A DNA stretch of 53,249 nucleotides from contig JAEYMI010000042.1 of assembly GCA_023461275.1 (NCBI GenBank), positions 1-53,249 of the forward strand. Direction: 5' to 3'. Position numbers and translations under genes: made by a program. The notes below the pieces were generated by a model. That model was given only the letters and a program-made list of their open reading frames with translations. It was not told the origin of the DNA and did no database searches. Origin of the DNA: Actinomycetes bacterium (GTDB lineage Bacteria > Actinomycetota > Actinomycetes > Mycobacteriales > Mycobacteriaceae). Of the stretch, positions 49,778 to 53,249 are shown one piece after another (the first letter of the stretch is position 1; each line of letters opens with the position of its first letter).

Positions 49778-50841
49778 TGGCATCCCGTTCGCCCGCCGAG
49801 GAACTCGACGTCGACGGCATCGCCGTACGAATGAGCAATCCGGACAAGATCTACTTCCCTGAACTCGGCGAGAACGGCGGCCGCAAAAGGGATCTCGTCG
49901 GATACTTCCGAGCTGTGGCCCTACAGGGCGCGATGATGACCGCGGTGCGCAACCGTCCCACGTTCCTTGATCGCTTCCCCGACGGCGTCGAAGGCGACCG
50001 CATCTATCAGAAGCACATCGCCAAGAAGCGCCCCGAGCACGTGCAGTCGACGCCCATCACGTTCCCGTCCGGACGAACCGGCGACGCCCTGTGCCCGCAG
50101 GTGCCGGCAGATGTGGTGTGGGGCGCCAACCTCGGTACCGTCACCTTCCACACCTGGCCGACCACCAGCCCCGACAACGATCACCCCGACCAGCTCCGCA
50201 TCGACCTGGATCCGCAGCCCGGCACCACCTTCGACGACGTACGGCGCGTCGCGATCGATGGGCTCAAGCCACTCCTCGACGAGCTCGGGTTCGCCGGATT
50301 CGTGAAAACCTCTGGCGGACGGGGCATTCACGTCTACGTCCCGATCGAGCCCCAGTGGGATTTCATCGCGACCCGACGAGCGGTCATCGCGCTGGCCCGC
50401 GAACTCGAACGCCGCGACCCCGACCACGTCACCACCTCATGGTGGAAGGAGGAACGGGGAGAGCGGATCTTCATCGACTTCAACCAGAACGCCCGCGACC
50501 GCACCATGGCGTCGCCCTACTCCGCACGCAACAGCCCCAACGCGCGCGTGTCGACGCCGGTTACCTGGGAAGAACTGGTCGACGTCGAACCGGATGACTG
50601 CACCATCGCCACGGTGCCGGGTCTGCTGGACAAGCGTGGCGACCCGTGGGCCGACATCGCCGAACACGCTCGCGGCATCGAATTATTACTGGAGATGGTG
50701 CAGGCCGACGACGCAAAAGGCTTGGGAGACATGCCGTATCCGCCGAGCTACCCGAAGATGCCCGGCGAGCCGCCACGCGTGCAGCCCAGCAAGAAGGTCG
50801 CCGAGAACTGGGACGAGGAAGGCAATCGCCGCGACTCGTGA
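49777..50841 (+). CDS. Primase-polymerase (LigD-Pol-like, Prim-PolC)
   Basis: An archaeo-eukaryotic primase-type DNA/RNA polymerase of 354 residues, the stand-alone relative of the LigD polymerase domain. The metal-binding aspartates are in LRIDLDPQPG (D143, D145), with a third in RIFIDFNQNARD. The nucleotide-binding SGGRGIHVYVP and MASPYSAR motifs are present. It follows ligC with a 1-bp stop/start overlap, the pairing seen in mycobacteria (Rv3731/Rv3730c). It would fill short gaps, often with ribonucleotides, before LigC seals. No Ku gene is in view, so classical end joining is not implied. Confidence 0.92.
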   Translation: MASRSPAEELDVDGIAVRMSNPDKIYFPELGENGGRKRDLVGYFRAVALQGAMMTAVRNRPTFLDRFPDGVEGDRIYQKHIAKKRPEHVQSTPITFPSGRTGDALCPQVPADVVWGANLGTVTFHTWPTTSPDNDHPDQLRIDLDPQPGTTFDDVRRVAIDGLKPLLDELGFAGFVKTSGGRGIHVYVPIEPQWDFIATRRAVIALARELERRDPDHVTTSWWKEERGERIFIDFNQNARDRTMASPYSARNSPNARVSTPVTWEELVDVEPDDCTIATVPGLLDKRGDPWADIAEHARGIELLLEMVQADDAKGLGDMPYPPSYPKMPGEPPRVQPSKKVAENWDEEGNRRDS

Positions 50842-50873
50842 CTGTCAGGCCGTGAGTGCTACACGCGCGATGA

Positions 50874-51257
50874 TCAAACGACGACGCGACCCGTCTTGCT
50901 GAACAGGTCCATTGGGTACTGAGTTGCTGTGGCGCAACTGATTTGGACCTCGTAGCTCGCGTGCACCAGCGGCGGTGACACGAGTACGACGACCGGGGCC
51001 GTGGTCGTCACACGCTTGACCTCCATCAGTGGCGACGACGCCGACAGTGTCGACAACGGTTCGCTGAAGAAGTTGTACGAGCGGTAGAGCGTGCACGTCT
51101 TGTTGACGGTCGGCAGGCCGGTCGCCTTGGCGACGATCGCGCCCTTGCTGGCTGAGAAGACGGCAGCCGGTGCGGCGTCGGCGACCGGAGTGCCGACGAC
51201 GAAGGCGGCTGTGGCACAGGAGACGGCGGTCGCGATGGTGAAAAGTGCTCGCTTCAT
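50874..51257 (-). CDS. Small secreted protein, unknown function
   Basis: An exported protein of 127 residues. The signal peptide is MKRALFTIATAVSCATAAFV with cleavage likely after ADA (about residue 28). The mature part is beta-rich with two cysteines (NKTCTLYRSYNF and VQISCATATQ) that could form a disulfide. I recognise no family; the layout suggests a small immunoglobulin-like envelope protein. The ATG at 51257 follows GAAAGCGAGAG and is preferred over the open frame to 51365, which would bury the signal peptide. Confidence 0.65.
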   Translation of the reverse strand: MKRALFTIATAVSCATAAFVVGTPVADAAPAAVFSASKGAIVAKATGLPTVNKTCTLYRSYNFFSEPLSTLSASSPLMEVKRVTTTAPVVVLVSPPLVHASYEVQISCATATQYPMDLFSKTGRVVV

Positions 51258-51394
51258 GGCACTCTCGCTTTCAGATTGGTTGGTACCAGTCTGAGCCTCG
51301 TTGGTGCTCTGCGCCATCCGGCGAGCGCAGGTCAGCGCAACGCACGACAGTCGGATGATTGTCATGCGCTACGCCGATATCTGTGCCTTCGATG

Positions 51395-51943
51395 TCAGGC
51401 GGGCCCGTACGTCAGGTGGTTCACGCCGTTGCTCAGCACCTCAGAGGAATTCAGCGACAACGGGATACGTGGTGATCCCGTCGGAAAGAGTTGCGCGCCT
51501 TCGCCGAGGACCACCGGATAGACGAACAGGTGAAGTTCGTCGATGAGTCCGTCGGCCAGCAATGCCCGCACCAGGGTGCCGCTCCCGCTGATGTAGAAGT
51601 CGCCGTCGTTGTCGGCCTTGAGTTTCCGAATCACCTCGGCGTCGTACGGTCCGAGGATCGACGAGTTCTGCCAGCCGGTCGCCTCGCTCAGCGTCGAGGT
51701 CACCACATGCTTGGGGGAGTCGTTGAAGAAGGGGGCGCCGGGGTCGTCGTCGGCGGTCCGTCCCGACCATGCCGGTCCGAACATCTCGAACGTCACCCGA
51801 CCGAGCAGCAGGCCGGACGCCGGCTCGACGATCGCGCCGATCGCTGCCGCCAGATCGTCGGGGAAGCCGTACTCCATCGTGAACGACGGATCTTCGAAAC
51901 TGCCGTCGAGGCTGATGAATTCGTGAACGACGATCTTGCCCAT
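51395..51943 (-). CDS. Dihydrofolate reductase / RibD C-terminal domain family protein
   Basis: A single-domain protein of 182 residues of the DHFR-like RibD C-terminal family. It starts MGKIVVHEFISLDGSFEDP, with LLLGRVTFEMFGPAW near 48 and DFYISGSGTLVRALLADGLIDELHLFVYPVVLGEGAQLF (about 115-153), the typical NADPH-binding half. The natural substrate is unknown; such stand-alone proteins are not the riboflavin enzyme itself. The ATG at 51943 follows GGAGGG at good spacing. Confidence 0.85.
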   Translation of the reverse strand: MGKIVVHEFISLDGSFEDPSFTMEYGFPDDLAAAIGAIVEPASGLLLGRVTFEMFGPAWSGRTADDDPGAPFFNDSPKHVVTSTLSEATGWQNSSILGPYDAEVIRKLKADNDGDFYISGSGTLVRALLADGLIDELHLFVYPVVLGEGAQLFPTGSPRIPLSLNSSEVLSNGVNHLTYGPA

Positions 51944-52088
51944 GGGTTGCCCTCCGGTTGGTCGACCCCGCACGTCGGGCGTCGATGTCAGAGTAAGAGA
52001 CCAACCTCGAGCCCGGAACTCATCGGGTATCAGCGGGAGAAGGTCCGTCCGCAGCGCCGCTAGAGAAGACGTCGATAGGAAAGATGCT

Positions 52089-52268
52089 ATGAGCACGAGG
52101 AAACCGCGTAGTTCTGACGACTATGGCCGCCTGTCGTCGGCCGTCGAAGATGGAGACTACGACGTGGTCGGCCCAGTGGAGGTCCGGCGCGGTCGGCCGC
52201 GCAAGGGTGAGGACGGCAGTCTGATGGGCGATCACCTGAAGACCCAACACGGAGACGACCCGCGCTGA
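52089..52268 (+). CDS. Small basic protein with AT-hook-like motif
   Basis: A protein of 59 residues beginning MSTRKPRSSDDYGRLSSAVE. It contains VRRGRPRKGEDGS, where GRPRKG resembles an AT-hook, followed by LMGDHLKTQHGDDPR. AGGAAAG precedes the ATG. It is the only open stretch in this gap with a ribosome site. I do not recognise a family; a DNA-binding role is conjecture. Confidence 0.5.
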   Translation: MSTRKPRSSDDYGRLSSAVEDGDYDVVGPVEVRRGRPRKGEDGSLMGDHLKTQHGDDPR

Positions 52269-52435
52269 CACAGCCTCGGTAGGAGCGTGTCGTCGCGACG
52301 ATCACCGGCTCGCCGTTGCGCTCCCACCGAGGTTGTGCCACCGGATTCCGGTACCCGGCCTGCGGTAGCACTCACAATCTTGCTGAACGTCGACTGGCAA
52401 CTCGTCGTCGAAGCGTTCTCGTACCCAGCACAGCA

Positions 52436-52471
52436 ATCAGCCCCGACACACTGACGTGCGCCGGGGCTGAT
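52436..52471 (-). terminator. Stem-loop after tRNA-Ser(GGA)
   Basis: ATCAGCCCCG (52436-52445) pairs with CGGGGCTGAT (52462-52471) around a 16-nt loop. It begins 10 nt after the tRNA 3' end on the minus strand and fits a terminator without U-tract. The rest of 52269-52480 shows no gene. Confidence 0.55.
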
Positions 52472-52480
52472 CGCTGCTGG

Positions 52481-52565
52481 CGGAGGATAGGGGATTTGAA
52501 CCCCTGAGGGCGTTAACCCAACCCGCGTTCCAGGCGAGCGCCATAGGCCACTAGGCGAATCCTCC
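52481..52565 (-). tRNA. tRNA-Ser (anticodon GGA)
   Basis: Read on the minus strand, acceptor GGAGGAT pairs with ATCCTCC, discriminator G at 52481. The anticodon arm CTCGC-CTGGAAC-GCGGG contains GGA (reads UCC/UCU). A long variable arm and T-loop GGTTCAAATCC are present. It is the third serine tRNA in the window. Confidence 0.95.
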
Positions 52566-52680
52566 GCGGATCAGCTTATCCGAGTCGTGACGACAATGCG
52601 AAATCGCGATGGCCGAGTGTGAACGATCCCACTTCCGCAACAATTCTTCGAAAAACTTTCACCGGCCTGTCGATCCCGCA

Positions 52681-52686
52681 TAGTCT
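52681..52686 (+). promoter_or_regulatory. Possible -10 box of the DGPF-domain gene
   Basis: TAGTCT, about 70 bp before the start codon. No clear -35 hexamer accompanies it. Confidence 0.3.
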
Positions 52687-52756
52687 TGTTCGACGCAGTG
52701 CATGAGAGGGCCTCGACCGAGGCTTTCGGCCGATCACGAATGACAGAGGAGTCATC

Positions 52757-53188
52757 ATGAAGTACATGCTCATCATGCGCGCAGTCGATCAGCGAGCCGT
52801 CGAGGACTTCGCGAATGCCGATTTCAACGAAGTCATCGCCGCCATGGGCGCCTACAACGAGTCGATGGTCGACGCCGGCGTACTGGTCGACGGCGCCGGA
52901 CTCTCCGATGCCGAGGAAGGATCCGTCGTCGATTTCTCCGACGACGATCCCGTCGTCACCGACGGCCCCTACGGCGAACTGCGTGAACTCTTCAACGGCT
53001 TCTGGATCCTCGACGTCTCAACCAAGGAGGAGGCGATCGAGTGGGCCAAGCGCGCACCGCTCGGACCCGGCTCCCAATTGGAGATCCGCCGCATCAACGA
53101 CGTCGACGACTTCCCGCAGGACAACGAGTGGATCCAGAAAGAACAGGAATGGATCAACCAGGGCAAGCTGAAGACCAGCCGCGACTGA
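52757..53188 (+). CDS. YciI-like DGPF-domain protein
   Basis: A YCII-related protein of 143 residues beginning MKYMLIMRAVDQRAVEDF. The signature VVTDGPYGELRELFNGFWIL contains the DGPF-type motif as DGPYGE. It ends with WAKRAPLGPGSQLEIRRI and a charged tail. The ferredoxin-like fold is shared with small dioxygenase-like and sigma-factor-associated proteins; actinobacteria often pair them with ECF sigma factors, but the next gene is outside the window. A strong GAGGAG ribosome site precedes the ATG. Confidence 0.85.
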   Translation: MKYMLIMRAVDQRAVEDFANADFNEVIAAMGAYNESMVDAGVLVDGAGLSDAEEGSVVDFSDDDPVVTDGPYGELRELFNGFWILDVSTKEEAIEWAKRAPLGPGSQLEIRRINDVDDFPQDNEWIQKEQEWINQGKLKTSRD

Positions 53189-53229
53189 ACCCGACCCCCA
53201 CCGAGGCGGTCCGTCGACCCGATGCGGCC

Positions 53230-53246
53230 CCGGCCCACTGGGCCGG
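53230..53246. terminator. Palindromic hairpin at the right edge
   Basis: CCGGCCCA and TGGGCCGG flank a single C, 42 bp after the DGPF-gene stop. It is probably a terminator; what follows is outside the window. Confidence 0.4.
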
Positions 53247-53249
53247 TTC

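Noticed and set aside
50874..51365. Longer form of the secreted protein starting at 51365
   Set aside because: It would place 36 extra residues before a clear signal peptide and ribosome site at 51257.

Overview
The window comes from a high-G+C actinobacterium of the mycolic-acid group (Mycobacteriales). A Gordonia- or Rhodococcus-like genus fits best. The evidence is an antigen-85-type mycolyltransferase, an MmpS-like protein, a mycobacterial-style tyrA / tRNA-deaminase / tRNA-Ser neighbourhood, a LigC / Prim-PolC pair, a CNNM pair of the Rv1841c/Rv1842c type, and many GTG starts with leaderless-type -10 boxes. The genus is inferred; no rRNA or other marker is present.

Layout. 1-182: what looks like the subterminal repeats of an insertion sequence cut by the window edge. 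183-8520: single genes and short operons (alpha/beta hydrolase with a divergent MerR regulator, CorA-type transporter, acyltransferase, a flavin monooxygenase behind a likely IdeR iron box, thioesterase, mycolyltransferase). 8580-18924: aromatic amino acid metabolism (Pat/HisC-type aminotransferase, TyrA), tRNA-Ser(GCT), tRNA-Arg(ACG), Nudix hydrolase, aquaporin, Na+/H+ antiporter, MmpS-like protein, TadA with its partner, an AlkA-like protein with a changed catalytic residue, and two small charged stress-type proteins. 18999-21561: tRNA-Ser(CGA) with a strong terminator, followed by a lower-G+C Fic gene behind a motif-rich operator region, a broken SnoaL-like gene and an SDR dehydrogenase. 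This segment looks acquired.

21577-37235 holds the complete nuoA-N operon (14 genes, minus strand, mostly start/stop-overlapping) for proton-pumping NADH dehydrogenase. Next to it are an LtrA-family membrane protein and an atypical orphan receiver-domain protein, the latter as beside nuo in mycobacteria. 39091-41564 is a divergent ddl / murF pair for cell-wall precursor synthesis; murF runs into a seven-unit 21-bp tandem repeat that fills the gap to a TipA-type regulator.

42566-48688 is the most unusual part. It holds a tRNA-guanine transglycosylase that keeps its catalytic aspartates but has lost the three zinc-binding cysteines. About 3 kb away is a glutamyl-Q tRNA(Asp) synthetase, which acts only on queuosine-modified tRNA. 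Together they suggest a queuine-salvage locus. An M24 peptidase-like gene, a tiny Arg-rich ORF and two CNNM/CorC-type transporters lie between them. 48722-53249 carries the LigC / Prim-PolC operon, a secreted protein, a DHFR/RibD-like protein, a small basic ORF, tRNA-Ser(GGA) and a DGPF-domain protein. No CRISPR array, rRNA or intact prophage was seen.
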